The notes under the pieces are model-generated. The model was not told the DNA's origin. It worked only from the letters and a program-made list of their open reading frames with translations, and did no database searches. DNA of 64,000 nucleotides, from the NCBI RefSeq assembly GCF_039621805.1, contig NZ_CP155073.1, positions 930,001 through 994,000 on the forward strand. Reading direction: 5' to 3'. Shown here piece by piece: positions 16,403 to 27,208 of this stretch; within the stretch, counting starts at the first letter, position 1; each line of letters starts with the position of its first letter. This DNA is from Paraburkholderia sp. PREW-6R. GTDB lineage: Bacteria; Pseudomonadota; Gammaproteobacteria; Burkholderiales; Burkholderiaceae. Both the position numbers and the translations under genes were made by a program.

Positions 16403-17683
16403 TTACGCCTCGGCTTTTTCCTTCACCACCTTCGGCGCAGTCTGGTTGTGTTCGAGGATGAACTCGCGCAGCTGCGGGTAGATGATCGTGCGCCAGCGGC
16501 GCCCGGAGAAAATGCCATAGTGACCGCACTTTTCGGCGGTGAAATGGCGCCTGTCTTTTTCGGGAATGCCGGTGCACAGATCGTGCGCGGCGTAGGTCTG
16601 GCCGTCGCCGGAAATGTCGTCCAGTTCGCCTTCAATCGTAAACAGCGCGGTTTTCCGGATGTCCTGCGGACGCACGCGTTCACCGGCCACGTCCCAGGTG
16701 CCCTCGGCCAGGCGGAATTCCTGGAACACCACCCGGATCGTGTCGAGATAGTAATCCGCGTCCATGTCCAGCACGGCGTTGTACTCGTCGTAAAAGCGGC
16801 GATGCGCTTCGGCGTCGTCTTCGTCACCGCGCAGCAGGCTCTGGTAATAGTCCCAGTGCGACGCTGCGTGACGCTCAGGATTCATCGCAACGAAACCCGT
16901 GTGTTGCAGAAAGCCCGGATAAACCTTGCGGCCTACGCCAGGATAGTTCGGCGGCACCGTGAAAATCACGTTGTTTTCGAACCATTCGTACGAGTGCTGC
17001 GTGGCGAGCGAATTGACCGACGTCGGGCTCTTACGCGCGTCGATCGGACCGCCCATCATGGTCATGGTGCGCGGCGTTTCCTCGCCACGGCTCGCCATCA
17101 GCGAGATGGCGGCCAGCACCGGCACGGTCGGCTGGCATACCGAGATCACATGCAGGTTCTTCGCGCCGATATGGCGGATGAAATCCTGAATGTAGGCAAC
17201 ATAGTCGTCCAGCCGGAACTCGCCGGCTTCGAGCGGCACCATGCGCGCGTCGATCCAGTCGGTCAGATACACCTTATGGTCTTGCAGCAGCGTGCGAACG
17301 GTGTCGCGCAGCAGCGTGGCATGGTGGCCCGAGAGCGGTGCGCACACCAGCACAACCGGTTCGTCTTTCAGTTGCGTTACGGCGTCGCTGTCGTCGGCAA
17401 AGCGCTTGAAGCGCATCAGACGGCAGAACGGCTTCTCGATAATGGTTTGCTCGATGATCGGAATGTTGTGACCATCTTTGACGATCTGATGCAGATTGAA
17501 CTCGGGCTTTTCGTAATCCTTACCCAGCCGGTACAGCAGTTCGTACCCGGCGGAGAGGCGGGTGGCGCCCGGCACATAGGCTAGCGGGCTGGCCGGATTG
17601 GCGAAGGATTTGGATGCAGCCTGGGCCCAGGCCGTAAGAGGGCTTAACAGCGCCCGCTGGAATTCATGCAGTTGGTAGAGCAT
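16403..17683 (-). CDS. phaZ: intracellular poly(3-hydroxybutyrate) depolymerase
   Basis: 426 residues. The enzyme mobilises stored PHB granules. It belongs to the cysteine-type intracellular depolymerases related to Ralstonia PhaZ1: with the start at 17683 (MLYQLHEFQ) the catalytic residues fall at Cys183 (SVCQP), Asp355 (GELDD) and His388 (KCGHYG), exactly the triad numbering known for that enzyme, which strongly supports this start over the upstream ATG at 17785. Further conserved blocks are VVLVCAPLSGHHATLLRDTV and TDWIDARMVP. It is monocistronic and implies that the host makes PHB granules. Confidence 0.95.
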   Translation of the reverse strand: MLYQLHEFQRALLSPLTAWAQAASKSFANPASPLAYVPGATRLSAGYELLYRLGKDYEKPEFNLHQIVKDGHNIPIIEQTIIEKPFCRLMRFKRFADDSDAVTQLKDEPVVLVCAPLSGHHATLLRDTVRTLLQDHKVYLTDWIDARMVPLEAGEFRLDDYVAYIQDFIRHIGAKNLHVISVCQPTVPVLAAISLMASRGEETPRTMTMMGGPIDARKSPTSVNSLATQHSYEWFENNVIFTVPPNYPGVGRKVYPGFLQHTGFVAMNPERHAASHWDYYQSLLRGDEDDAEAHRRFYDEYNAVLDMDADYYLDTIRVVFQEFRLAEGTWDVAGERVRPQDIRKTALFTIEGELDDISGDGQTYAAHDLCTGIPEKDRRHFTAEKCGHYGIFSGRRWRTIIYPQLREFILEHNQTAPKVVKEKAEA

Positions 17684-17864
17684 GGGTGCTCCGTTTTTAA
17701 GCGGTTTGCAGGGGTCGCCGCAAACACGCGTTTGGCGTTGCGTCAGGCCAGATTGGTTGTAGGCACATTCATTTTCAGCCGACATTACATTCGATCATAG
17801 CGAACTCGGCGTACTTGTGCAATGCAGCAATCCACGGGCCATAGGCCCGCAAACTGTCATTAAA

Positions 17865-19745
17865 TCATGCTACTGGCGATGTTGCTGTGCCGCTATCAGG
17901 GCTTGCCGCAGCCTTCAGTTCGTCGGCCATGCTGCCGATATCGGGCGGATGCCCTGTTGCCTCCGCCATCGACTGCTCGTGTTTCATCAGATTCAGTCCG
18001 GTGTGGACCAGCGCCACGTGCGAAAAGGCCTGCGGGAAATTGCCGACGAGCCGCCCGGCAGCCGGGTCATACTCCTCGGCAAGCAGACCGACGTCATTAC
18101 ACAGGGCCAGGAGCCGCTCATACATGGCGATCGCTTCGTCAAAGCGCTGTTGCAAAGCCAGGTTGTCCACCATCCAGAACGAACACGCAAGGAAGGTGCC
18201 TTCTCCCGGCGGCAGCCCGTCGTCGTAATCGGTGGTGCGGTAGCGCATGACGAAACCGTCGTGCATCAGGTCTTTTTCGATCGCCGCGACCGTGCCGACC
18301 ACGCGAGGATCCTCGGGCGGAAGAAAGCCGACCAACGGCAACAGGAGCACGCTCGCATCGAGCTGATTGCTGCCGTACGACTGCGTGAACGCATTCAACT
18401 CCGGATTCCAGGCCTTTTCGCAGACCTGAGCATGAATGGTGTCGCGCGTGGCACGCCAGCTGTCGAGCGGTCCCTCCAGATCGAATAGTTCGGCCGACTG
18501 GATCGCACGGTCATAGGCGACCCACGCCATGATCTTCGAGAACGTGAAATGCTGGCGGCCGCCGCGCGTTTCCCAGATGCCTTCGTCCGGCTCCGACCAG
18601 ATCGTATCCAGATGCTTGAGCAGCGCGCGCTGAACGTTCCACGCGGTGTCGTCCGCCTGTAAGCCGCCGACGCGCGCCAGGTGCAGCGCGTTCATGACCT
18701 CGCCATACACATCGAGCTGCCGCTGGCCGACCGCGTTATTGCCGATGCGAACCGGCTTGGCGTCCTGATAGCCGGGCAGCCAGTCGAGTTCGAACTCCGG
18801 CAGCCGCCGTTCGCCGGCAATGCCGTACATGATCTGCAACTGCTCGGGCGAGCCGGCCATCACGCGGCCGAGCCAGCTTCGCCACGCACGCGCTTCGTCG
18901 TAGTAGCCGCCGCGCATCATCGCGAGCAGCGTGATGGTGGCGTCGCGCAGCCAGCAGTACCGGTAGTCCCAGTTGCGTGTACCGCCGAGCTGTTCCGGCA
19001 GCGAAGTGGTCGGCGCCGCGACGATGCCGCCGGTCGGCTGATAGGCGAGCGCCTTCAGCGTGATCAGCGAGCGGCGGATCGGGCCGGCCCAGCGGCCTTC
19101 GACGGTGCTGCGCGCCGACCACTCGAGCCAGTGATTTTCCGTGCGTGCGAGCGACGTGTGCGGATCGTGAGCGCTCGGAATGTGCAAATGCGAGGCCACG
19201 TAGGCAAGCGAGAACGGCACACGCTCGCCGGCGTTGACGGTGAACTCGGCCACCGTCTTCATGTTCTCGCCGCGCAACTCGACCGGCGTGCGCAGCACCG
19301 CGGTGTCCGGCCCCGCGATCGCCTTGATGCCGCTGTCGTGCTTCAGCCGGTCGACCCACGGCACGGAGAAGCCGTAGTCGAAACGCAGTACCAGCTCCAT
19401 CTGCATGCGCACGGTGCCGCGCCGGCCGACAACCATGCGCACCATTTCCGACGAGCCATTGCCCGGCGGCATGAAATCGATCAGCGTGACGGCGCCTTCG
19501 GGCATGTCGAAATCCGTCTCGAGAATCAGGGTTTCGCCGCGGTAACGGCGCGTAATGGTGGGCGGGGTGTCGGTGATCGGCGCAATCAGCCAGCGGCCAT
19601 TCTCGGGCGTGCCGAGCAGTGCGGCGAAGCAGGCCCCGGAGTCGAAACGCGGCCAGCAGAGCCAGTCCACGGAACCTTCGCGGGAGACGAGCGCAGCCGT
19701 GTGGCCATCGCCGATGAGCGCATAGTCTTCGATGAGTGCGGGCAT
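17865..19745 (-). CDS. glycoside hydrolase family 15 protein (trehalase/glucoamylase-like)
   Basis: 626 residues, the usual length for bacterial GH15 enzymes. The N-terminal ~230 residues form a beta-sandwich domain beginning IEDYALIGDGHTAALVSREGSVDWLCWPRFDS, and the rest is an (alpha/alpha)6 barrel. The family motifs are NWDYRYCWLRDAT, the catalytic-acid region GIWETRGGRQHFTFSKIMAWVA, and EYDPAAGRLVGNFPQAFSHVAL near the C-terminus with the second acidic residue. No signal peptide is present, so it is cytoplasmic. Substrates in the family include trehalose and alpha-glucans; which applies here is not decidable. Confidence 0.9.
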   Translation of the reverse strand: MPALIEDYALIGDGHTAALVSREGSVDWLCWPRFDSGACFAALLGTPENGRWLIAPITDTPPTITRRYRGETLILETDFDMPEGAVTLIDFMPPGNGSSEMVRMVVGRRGTVRMQMELVLRFDYGFSVPWVDRLKHDSGIKAIAGPDTAVLRTPVELRGENMKTVAEFTVNAGERVPFSLAYVASHLHIPSAHDPHTSLARTENHWLEWSARSTVEGRWAGPIRRSLITLKALAYQPTGGIVAAPTTSLPEQLGGTRNWDYRYCWLRDATITLLAMMRGGYYDEARAWRSWLGRVMAGSPEQLQIMYGIAGERRLPEFELDWLPGYQDAKPVRIGNNAVGQRQLDVYGEVMNALHLARVGGLQADDTAWNVQRALLKHLDTIWSEPDEGIWETRGGRQHFTFSKIMAWVAYDRAIQSAELFDLEGPLDSWRATRDTIHAQVCEKAWNPELNAFTQSYGSNQLDASVLLLPLVGFLPPEDPRVVGTVAAIEKDLMHDGFVMRYRTTDYDDGLPPGEGTFLACSFWMVDNLALQQRFDEAIAMYERLLALCNDVGLLAEEYDPAAGRLVGNFPQAFSHVALVHTGLNLMKHEQSMAEATGHPPDIGSMADELKAAASPDSGTATSPVA

Positions 19746-19972
19746 GAGGAGCGTGTCAGAGTGACGCGGAACACGAGCGGCCGCGCCAGGGGTTATTGTT
19801 ACTACCGGACCCGCTTAACGTGTTTTGGTTCAGCGCACAATGCAGCAAAATGCGAGTTGGTATTCTGTCAGACGACTGCCTACAATCGGATTTCAGGCCG
19901 CTTTCCGGCGCGCTCCGGAGGATCAACCGGCCACGTCCATTGTATGCAGACGCCGCTTCCGAGGAAAAAGCC

Positions 19973-20218
19973 ATGCTGAATCCGTCGAAATCCGATTGCA
20001 TTACGATCCTCTCGGCCGCCAGCGAACTTGCCGACGATTCGATGTTGCCACTCGATCATGGCCGTCTAGGTCTCAGCCGGAACGGGATGCTCGCCGCCGC
20101 GGCCTTTCTGATCGAACGGGCCTGTTTCAGGGATTACCAGCAAGGCGACGGCCAATATGCTGTCGGCGCATTGTCGCTGCAGGGCCGGTTGCGGCTCGAA
20201 CAGCTGGCCAACGGCTAG
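19973..20218 (+). CDS. small conserved hypothetical protein
   Basis: 81 residues, divergent from the GH15 gene. The start at 19973 is preceded by GAGGAAAAAGCC, a fair ribosome-binding site; the upstream in-frame ATG at 19796 would add 59 residues with no plausible domain. The protein is a soluble, mainly helical, mildly acidic sequence with a repeated GxL pattern (HGRLGLSRNGMLAAAAFLIERACFRDYQQ). I do not recognise a family. Coding is supported by the ribosome-binding site, composition and position only. Confidence 0.5.
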   Translation: MLNPSKSDCITILSAASELADDSMLPLDHGRLGLSRNGMLAAAAFLIERACFRDYQQGDGQYAVGALSLQGRLRLEQLANG

Positions 20219-20414
20219 GCGCCGCCGTCCGCGCAGGCTCGCTGCGAGGCAAACCGAACTTCCGCCAACTCTCAAGTCCGCGCTGCGCGCCATGCGCCGC
20301 GTGCGCATCCGCTCGTCTTGAGACGACCGGTACACGACAGCGCCGGGCCCGGGTGCGCCCGGTCGTGTCCGTCGACGGCAGCGGTTTTGCTCGGTCACCC
20401 GCTGCCTTCGCTGC

Positions 20415-20567
20415 TCAGAAATGTGACGAGCCCACGCCAAAGATCCCAATGATGCCAATGATGATCAGATAGAGCGCGACGATGTAGTTCAGGAGGCGCG
20501 GCATGACCAGAATCAGGATGCCGGCGATCAGCGAAACAAGCGGGCCCAGGCTGAGTGTGACGTTCAT
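20415..20567 (-). CDS. DUF3096 small membrane protein
   Basis: 50 residues. Translation of the minus strand from the ATG at 20567 gives a short polar start, then two hydrophobic stretches (LVSLIAGILILVMPRLLNY and IVALYLIIIGIIGIFGVG) and stops at 20415. This is the DUF3096 pattern: a glycine-containing helix, a Met-Pro-x-Leu-Leu hinge and a second helix. It is probably an inner-membrane protein of unknown function, often stress-associated. GGAG lies 5-6 bases before the ATG. It is easy to miss because of its size. Confidence 0.78.
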   Translation of the reverse strand: MNVTLSLGPLVSLIAGILILVMPRLLNYIVALYLIIIGIIGIFGVGSSHF

Positions 20568-20848
20568 GAAGACTCCGTAGTGTGTGACGCGTCAGACGCG
20601 ATTAAAAAGATGCCCCGGTCAGGCGGGACATTTGCTACTCATGCGACAGCGCCTGCATGCCCGGTCGGTTGATAAGGCACGTGGGCAGGCTGGTTTCGCT
20701 GCAGAATCCGGTGTAACGCTCTTATACTCGCTGCGATAAAACAGCCTGACAACCATGACCCGACCACGACGCTCGACCCGTCGCGCCGCAGACCCGTGAC
20801 ATGATTACAAGCGCTTAAACCGAATAACCGATGTCCAGGAGGTCACTT

Positions 20849-22180
20849 ATGCTTCTTCGTCAACGCGCTGCCAGGCGCGCCACCTCAGTTGCCAACCCAG
20901 TTGCACAGTCAGGCGTCAGTGTGTCGGCCCATGCTGAATCCACGTCGCTCTCTGCTTCGCGACGCACGGCCGGTGCAGCGCCGTTGCGATCCGCCCGCTC
21001 GATAATAAAAGGTTTCGCGCTCATGGTCTCGATTGTCGCTTCGCACGCGTTCGCGCAAGATTCCGGCCCGGTCCCCGCCGACGGTGTGTACGACATGCTC
21101 GTGGGCACGTATACCGGTGGCAAAAGCGAAGGGCTGTATGTGTATCGCTTCGACACGAAAACGGGCGACGCGACACGCGTTTCCGTCGCACAGACGGTGA
21201 ACCCGTCTTACCTCGTCGTGAGCCATGATCGCCGCTACGTGTATGCGGTCAACGAATTGCCCGGCGACAATGGTCCGGCCACGCAGCGCGGCGGCATCAG
21301 CGCTTTCCGTTTCGACGCGGCGAGCGGCCAGCTCACGTTCCTCAACAAGGTCTCCGCGGACGGCAATGATCCGTGCTATCTCAGCATCTCGCCGGACGGC
21401 AAGTATCTGCTGAGCGCGAACTATTCGGTGGCCGCCGACCCGGGCGGCAGCTTCGCCGTATTTCCGCTTCAGGCCGACGGACAGGTGGGTTCTTCGGTGC
21501 TGACCGTGCATCACGAAGGCGGTGGTCCGGTGAAGGGACGTCAGGACAATTCACACGTGCACTCCACTGTGTTTTCGCCGGACGGCCATTACCTGTTCGC
21601 GCAGGATCTGGGCGCCGACAAGCTTTACTCTTACCGCTATACGCCGGATGGCAGCCGTGGACTGTTCGGACCGACCGACTGGCGCTACACCCAGGAGAAA
21701 GCCGGCACGGGTCCGCGGCATCTGGTGTTCGGCCCGGACGGCAAGCATGCGTACCTGACGAGCGAACTGGCGGGCACGGTGAGCACGTTCAATTACGACG
21801 ACGGCAAGCTCACGCAGGTGCAGACCATGACGCTCGCAGAGCCGGGTTTTAAGGGCGCGGTGGGTGCAGCGGCGATCCACCTGTCACCGGACGGGCGCTT
21901 CCTGTATGCATCCAATCGTGGCGATGCGAACGATATCGTCATCTTCTCGGTCGACCCGACCAACGGCCTTCTGAAAAAGATCGGCCATCAATCGAGCCTC
22001 GGCAAATCGCCGCGTGAGTTCGCGATCGATCCGACCGGCAACTGGCTGATCGTCGGCAATCAGCTGAGCGATACCATGTATGTGTTCAGGCGCGACCCGC
22101 AGAGCGGTTTGCTCGAAGCGAATCCGAAGCGCATCGACATCGGCTCGCCGGTTGATTTCAAGCTGGTATCACCGTCGTAA
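20849..22180 (+). CDS. lactonase-family seven-bladed propeller protein, secreted
   Basis: 443 residues. After a basic N-terminus there is a secretion signal ending near SHAFAQD (residues ~55-68), then a seven-bladed beta-propeller of the lactonase family (6-phosphogluconolactonase/3-carboxymuconate-cyclase type). Visible signatures are VGTYTGGKSEGLYVYRFD, NPSYLVVSHDRRYVYAVNE, DNSHVHSTVFSPDGHYLFAQDLGADKLYSY and GTGPRHLVFGPDGKHAYLT. The periplasmic location suggests a role other than cytoplasmic pentose phosphate metabolism. The start at 20849 is fixed by a perfect AGGAGG at 20837-20842. The true signal peptide may begin at the internal Met near residue 52, in which case the start would lie downstream. 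Confidence 0.83.
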   Translation: MLLRQRAARRATSVANPVAQSGVSVSAHAESTSLSASRRTAGAAPLRSARSIIKGFALMVSIVASHAFAQDSGPVPADGVYDMLVGTYTGGKSEGLYVYRFDTKTGDATRVSVAQTVNPSYLVVSHDRRYVYAVNELPGDNGPATQRGGISAFRFDAASGQLTFLNKVSADGNDPCYLSISPDGKYLLSANYSVAADPGGSFAVFPLQADGQVGSSVLTVHHEGGGPVKGRQDNSHVHSTVFSPDGHYLFAQDLGADKLYSYRYTPDGSRGLFGPTDWRYTQEKAGTGPRHLVFGPDGKHAYLTSELAGTVSTFNYDDGKLTQVQTMTLAEPGFKGAVGAAAIHLSPDGRFLYASNRGDANDIVIFSVDPTNGLLKKIGHQSSLGKSPREFAIDPTGNWLIVGNQLSDTMYVFRRDPQSGLLEANPKRIDIGSPVDFKLVSPS

Positions 22181-22215
22181 AGAGAACGAGTCGGGGCTTG
22201 TCCTAGCCATCGCAG

Positions 22216-22244
22216 CGTGGCCATTCTGAGACCGGATGGCCACG
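22216..22244. terminator. hairpin between converging lactonase and ftsK genes
   Basis: A perfect 9-base-pair inverted repeat (CGTGGCCAT with ATGGCCACG, 11-base loop) lies in the 137-base convergent gap. It has no T-run on either strand. It is a plausible shared terminator or transcript-end stabiliser. Confidence 0.4.
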
Positions 22245-22317
22245 CAATGAATAGGGCGTGAGAACGCGCCCGCGCTTGTGCGCGGCGTGTGCTGAAGCTT
22301 GCAGCGGCCTTGAATTC

Positions 22318-25300
22318 CTACTCCGCCGCGCCGGGCGCGAGCACCTCGCGGCTGCCGTTGATTCCCATTGCCGACACGAGGCCGGCGCTTTCCATCTGTT
22401 CGACGAGACGCGCCGCGCGGTTATAGCCGATGCGCAACTGCCGTTGCACCGACGAAATCGACGCGCGCCGCGTGCGCACGACGAATGCCACGGCTTCGTC
22501 GTAGAGCGGATCGGCTTCGGCGTCGGGCGATTCGCCGAACAGGTCCTGTGCCGCGCCGCCGTCGGTGGCCGGCCCGTCGAGAATGCCTTCTTCGTATTGC
22601 GGCTCGCCGAACTGCTTCAGATACTCGACGATGCGGTGCACTTCTTCATCCGCGACGAACGCGCCGTGCACGCGCTGCGGGTAGCCGGTGCCCGGCGGCA
22701 GGAACAGCATGTCGCCCTGGCCGAGTAGCGATTCCGCGCCCATCTGGTCGAGAATCGTGCGCGAGTCGATTTTCGACGACACCTGGAACGCCACGCGCGT
22801 CGGAATATTGGCCTTGATAAGGCCGGTGATCACGTCGACGGATGGACGTTGCGTCGCCAGAATCAGGTGGATACCGGCCGCGCGCGCCTTCTGCGCGAGG
22901 CGCGCGATCAACTCTTCGATCTTCTTGCCTGCGACCATCATCAGGTCGGCGAGTTCGTCGATCACCACGACGATCAGCGGCAGCGGCGCGAGCGGTTCCG
23001 GCGCCTCCGGCGTCAACGAGAACGGATTGCCCAGTTTCTTGCCCTTGGCTTCGGTATCGCGAATCTTCTGGTTGAAGCCGGCCAGGTTACGCACGCCGAC
23101 CGCCGACATCAGCCGGTAACGCTTTTCCATTTCGCCGACACACCAGTTGAGCGCGTTCGCGGCGAGCTTCATGTCGGTGACGACCGGCGCAAGCAGATGC
23201 GGAATCCCTTCGTAGACAGAGAGTTCCAGCATCTTCGGGTCGATCATGATGAGCCGGACTTCTTCGGGTGTCGCCTTGTACAGCAGCGAGCAGATCATCG
23301 CGTTGATCGCAACCGACTTGCCCGAGCCCGTCGTGCCTGCGACCAGCATGTGCGGCGCCTTGGCGAGATCGGCGACGACCGGATGACCGGTGATGTCCTT
23401 GCCCATGGCGAGCGTCAGTTGCGAATGCGAATTCTGGTAGACGTGCGCTTCGAGAATCTCGGAAAGGCGAATGGTCTGCCGCTTGGCGTTCGGCAGTTCG
23501 AGGCCCATGCAGGTCTTGCCGGGAATCGTTTCGACCACGCGGATCGACGTCAGCCCGAGTCCGCGCGACAGGTCCTTCATCAGGCCGACAATCTGGCTGC
23601 CGCGCACGCCGAGCGCCGGTTCGATCTCGAAGCGCGTGATGACCGGTCCCGCCGAATGTCCGACCACGGTCACCGGCACTTTGAATTCCTGGAGACGCTG
23701 TTCGATCAGCAGACCCGTCTCGATGAGCTTTTCCTCGGAAACGGGTTCGACGTCGGTGTCGGCGCGCGCGAGCAGATCGAGCGTGGGCAGCTCGACCATC
23801 GATGCCGCCGGCGCATGGAATTCGAAACCGCTGGTCGGTCCGTGACCGCGCAGCGGAGCGCGCTGAATGGCGTCAACGCGCTCTGCGGGTGCCTCGGGTT
23901 GCCACGGCGCCGGCGGTACATCCGTGCCCGCCATCCCGACGGGCGGCGCGGCTGGCGTGGCCTGCACGGCCTGAATGACCTGAGCGGCTGGGTGCGGGAA
24001 GCGAACGATGTTGGTGGGTAAGGGCGCGTCGATCGGGCTGTGTGTAACGGGCGACAGAGCGTCTTCGGGTTCGGCGTGCAGTTCAGCTTCGTGTTCGGGT
24101 TGGGCTTCGACGTGGGCCTTAGTCTCGTTTTCTGCGTCGGCGTTGGCGTTGGCGTCGGCTTCCGCGGGAGTCGGAGCCGGAGTCTGAGCATGGTCGATAC
24201 CGACGCGCGTGACACTGTCGGCTTCAACCGCGGACCCAGCGTTGGAGCCGGCCGTGAACTGCGCCGGCGGCTCTGCTGCTTCGCCGCGCGGGCCGAAGTC
24301 CACTTCGTCGTCGACGGCTTCCAGATTCGCGGCGAAGACTTCGAAAGGCGTCCGGGTGGCGACATGTTGTGTTTGCGGGGCCAGTCGATCCGAAGCGGCG
24401 CCAACCGCGGGCGCCGTGGTTTGAACCGGCGTACCGGCGAGCGCCGATGCGGGTGTTGCCGCTACAGGCGTCGCAACCGGGTTGGTCGCTGGAACCGGGT
24501 CCTCAGTGGGAACCGGCGTCTGAGCCGGAGTGTGCTGGAAGGTCGAAACCGGCGCCGCTTCCGAACTGTCGGACCGATCCGCCACTTCGCGTTCGATCGG
24601 CGCTGTCTTTATCGACGTCGCCGGCGGATGAAAAGCCGGCGGTTCGATCGGCCATTGCACGACGGGTTCGCCGCCGGCTTCGACCGGCGCGGCCGGCAAC
24701 GTTTGCGGAACAGATGGTCCGATGGGCAACGGCGCGGATTGCTGAGCCGCGTCCACGCGGGCGGCTTGCTCAACAGCTTCGTCACTCTGCACCGGCCGCA
24801 TATCACCAGGCCGCGTAGCGTTCGAGTCAGCGGCCTCGTGGGCGGCAGGTGACGGCGTGGCAGCCGCCGGCGCGGCGCCCGTCGCGCTGCCTGTACTGCG
24901 CGCAAGGCTGACGCCGGCGATGTCGGTCCAGCGTGCGGCATTTTCCGCAATGCTGCGCAGCGTTTCCTGCACGCTCGCGGGCGGTGTGATCTTCTCCGTT
25001 GTCGCCATCGGGCGCGTGTAGGTCGGCGCGGGCAACGGTGAGCGTCGAGCCGGCTGCCTCGCGATCGGATCGATCTGCGACGTGCCGCTCACCGGTTGCC
25101 GCGCGTTCGTGTGCCGGCTTACTGGCGTGGCGCCGCTTGCACCGGCATATTGACTTGCGGACGACCGGCCAAGCCCGGCCGCCGCATTTGCCGTCGAACC
25201 ATTCGCCGGGCCGGATGCGGCGCTGGACATCGCGCGCGCGGTTTGGGCCGCAGCGGGATGAGCGGCGTTCGCGCCGGCCATGCCAGCCAACGCCGCGCCC

Positions 25301-26307
25301 AATCCGGGCGTTCCGGCTTGCCGCTGTTGACCGGGGATGCGACGCCCGACTGGCGATGCGGGTGTGCGTGCCGGTGTAGCGGATGATGCACTGGCGCCCG
25401 CGTTAAAACCCGTCGCGGGTCGCGCGGTCGAACCGGTCGCAGGCAATCTCGATTCACGCAACCCCGGCTCATGCAGCCCCGGCTCCCTCAGCCACCCGGC
25501 GGGCGCAACCGGCTCGGTGGGCATCCAGCGCGGCTTGTCGGCGCGCGCGTCCCCGGTCGTACCAGGCGTGGGGGCGGCCGGCTGACGTGGCGGTTTGATC
25601 GTACCCGTGCGCAGCACCGGCTCACTTTGCGAGCTCTGACGACGCAGCTTGTCCGTGCCGGCACGCCAGCTTGCGCCCAGACCGCGGCCGGCCGCATCCC
25701 GGCCGTACGCGGTGCGGCTTGCGCCTGCAGCCAGACCCGCGCCCGAGGCGGCGCCTGCGCCGGTCGCCGCGCCACGTCCGCCCGCGGGCGGACGCCATGC
25801 CGTCGGACGCGCGTTCCGGCCGTTGCTTCGCGGCGTCGTCATGGTGGGAGCGGAGGAACCGTGCCGCAATAAACCGTCGTCGACCGTCCGATGGCGGCGC
25901 GCATCTTCATCGCGCTTGGCGAGCCCGCGCGTCAGGCCAAGGCCGAATGCGCCGTCGGCCCACGCGGCAACATCGCGCCAGCGAAAATCGATCAGCCAGG
26001 GCAGGGCGATCAGCAGCAGCGCAAACGCCGCGAGCGGCGTGCCGATATGTCCCAGCAGGCGGCTGACGCCCGCGGCCAGCGCGTGACCGAGCCCGCCGAC
26101 GCCGGCCACGGAAACGAGCGAGCCTTCCAGCGTGCAGCTCGCGAGCATCACGCAGACGAAGCCAAGCCACAGCCGGATCGTGCCGGGACCGCGCAAACCC
26201 GCGCCGCCAGGCAGCGCTGCTTTCACGAGCCGCCAGAAGAGAGGAATGAACCAGACGGCTGACCCGCCGAACCAGCCGAAAACTACCGTGTGCATGCTAG
26301 ACATCAA
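22318..26307 (-). CDS. ftsK: DNA translocase FtsK, long form
   Basis: 1329 residues. FtsK sits at the division septum and pumps DNA to align the chromosome termini. The N-terminus has about three membrane helices (within residues ~10-110), then comes a very long Ala/Pro/Thr-rich linker (about residues 135-855). The motor follows: an alpha/beta domain from [14 protein letters not shown], Walker A GTTGSGKS at about residue 994, and Walker [13 protein letters not shown] at about residue 1114. The C-terminal gamma (winged-helix) domain that reads KOPS sequences begins near [17 protein letters not shown]. It is the single large minus-strand gene of this region, convergent with the lactonase gene. 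Confidence 0.95.
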   Translation of the reverse strand: MMSSMHTVVFGWFGGSAVWFIPLFWRLVKAALPGGAGLRGPGTIRLWLGFVCVMLASCTLEGSLVSVAGVGGLGHALAAGVSRLLGHIGTPLAAFALLLIALPWLIDFRWRDVAAWADGAFGLGLTRGLAKRDEDARRHRTVDDGLLRHGSSAPTMTTPRSNGRNARPTAWRPPAGGRGAATGAGAASGAGLAAGASRTAYGRDAAGRGLGASWRAGTDKLRRQSSQSEPVLRTGTIKPPRQPAAPTPGTTGDARADKPRWMPTEPVAPAGWLREPGLHEPGLRESRLPATGSTARPATGFNAGASASSATPARTPASPVGRRIPGQQRQAGTPGLGAALAGMAGANAAHPAAAQTARAMSSAASGPANGSTANAAAGLGRSSASQYAGASGATPVSRHTNARQPVSGTSQIDPIARQPARRSPLPAPTYTRPMATTEKITPPASVQETLRSIAENAARWTDIAGVSLARSTGSATGAAPAAATPSPAAHEAADSNATRPGDMRPVQSDEAVEQAARVDAAQQSAPLPIGPSVPQTLPAAPVEAGGEPVVQWPIEPPAFHPPATSIKTAPIEREVADRSDSSEAAPVSTFQHTPAQTPVPTEDPVPATNPVATPVAATPASALAGTPVQTTAPAVGAASDRLAPQTQHVATRTPFEVFAANLEAVDDEVDFGPRGEAAEPPAQFTAGSNAGSAVEADSVTRVGIDHAQTPAPTPAEADANANADAENETKAHVEAQPEHEAELHAEPEDALSPVTHSPIDAPLPTNIVRFPHPAAQVIQAVQATPAAPPVGMAGTDVPPAPWQPEAPAERVDAIQRAPLRGHGPTSGFEFHAPAASMVELPTLDLLARADTDVEPVSEEKLIETGLLIEQRLQEFKVPVTVVGHSAGPVITRFEIEPALGVRGSQIVGLMKDLSRGLGLTSIRVVETIPGKTCMGLELPNAKRQTIRLSEILEAHVYQNSHSQLTLAMGKDITGHPVVADLAKAPHMLVAGTTGSGKSVAINAMICSLLYKATPEEVRLIMIDPKMLELSVYEGIPHLLAPVVTDMKLAANALNWCVGEMEKRYRLMSAVGVRNLAGFNQKIRDTEAKGKKLGNPFSLTPEAPEPLAPLPLIVVVIDELADLMMVAGKKIEELIARLAQKARAAGIHLILATQRPSVDVITGLIKANIPTRVAFQVSSKIDSRTILDQMGAESLLGQGDMLFLPPGTGYPQRVHGAFVADEEVHRIVEYLKQFGEPQYEEGILDGPATDGGAAQDLFGESPDAEADPLYDEAVAFVVRTRRASISSVQRQLRIGYNRAARLVEQMESAGLVSAMGINGSREVLAPGAAE

Positions 26308-26490
26308 CGAATGACGGACGCGCTAACGCAATCCGTCGAGTTTAAACCGGCGAAGCCCGATGCTCCGAAGGCAGACACAAGTATGCTTGCGTCCAGAAAC
26401 AAAGCAGACCGCACGCGGCCTGCCGTCGGTGAAAAACAACGCGCGTCGCTCCGGTCGGCGTAGCGGTGTGTCGACGCGTCCATGGCGACG

Positions 26491-27030
26491 TCACTTTGCG
26501 CGGCTGTCGAACGTCAGCGTATCGCCGTTATCGAGTACGAGCTGCATCTGCTGCGGCGCACGCATCTGCACGCCGGTGCGGTCGATATGGTTGAGCGCGT
26601 TCAGATAGGCGCTTTCGAGCTGGCCGCCGGGCGTCGCGCACGCCATGCGCGTGCCGCCCAACGTGCCGAACGCGAGCTTGCCGTCTTTCAGCGAATAGGA
26701 ACCCATGTAGCGGTTGCAACCGGAAAAGCCGCTCGCGTGACGCTGGCCGGTTGCGGTGGAGAGCGTGAGCGTGATCGGCGTGCCCTCGCCGGCGGCCGGC
26801 ACTGCGCGCGGCGCACCGTCTGCCTGCTTCCACCCGGTCAGCACCCAGCTGGTGTCGTCGAGCAACTGTGTCGCGGCGGGATTGAATGGATCAGGCGCCG
26901 CGGCTTCGGAATCGGGATGTTTCGGAATCGCGCAGGCGCCGAGCAGCGCGGCGACGCTCAGCGCAGCGAGAGCCTGGCGCGCAAGCGGGGTGAAGCGCGC
27001 AACACATCGCGCGGAGGAGCTTTGGAGCAT
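26491..27030 (-). CDS. META-domain lipoprotein
   Basis: 179 residues. A signal peptide ends in ALLGAC (lipid-acceptor Cys33). The mature part has one META domain (HslJ-like): DDTSWVLTGWK at the start, then FSGCNRYMGSYSLKDGKLAFGTLGGTRMACA, the hallmark 'GCNR...Y....L.......T.MAC' pattern, and a final LVLDNGDTLTFDS strand. Related proteins (HslJ) are heat-induced outer-membrane proteins linked to novobiocin resistance. The gene is divergent from purT and monocistronic. Confidence 0.88.
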   Translation of the reverse strand: MLQSSSARCVARFTPLARQALAALSVAALLGACAIPKHPDSEAAAPDPFNPAATQLLDDTSWVLTGWKQADGAPRAVPAAGEGTPITLTLSTATGQRHASGFSGCNRYMGSYSLKDGKLAFGTLGGTRMACATPGGQLESAYLNALNHIDRTGVQMRAPQQMQLVLDNGDTLTFDSRAK

Positions 27031-27208
27031 GACGTCGTTCCTCTTCAGACTGGCGAAGGCGTAAGGGTAACGTATCAGGCGCGGCGCACGCGAGCGCTGC
27101 GGCGCGCGCCGTGTCGAGCCGCCGCGCGCAAGACGCGGCGAGGGGCCAGCATGTTAACATCGTGTCCTACCCAATCCCACCCTCATCCGACTTTTATCTG
27201 GAGACCTC

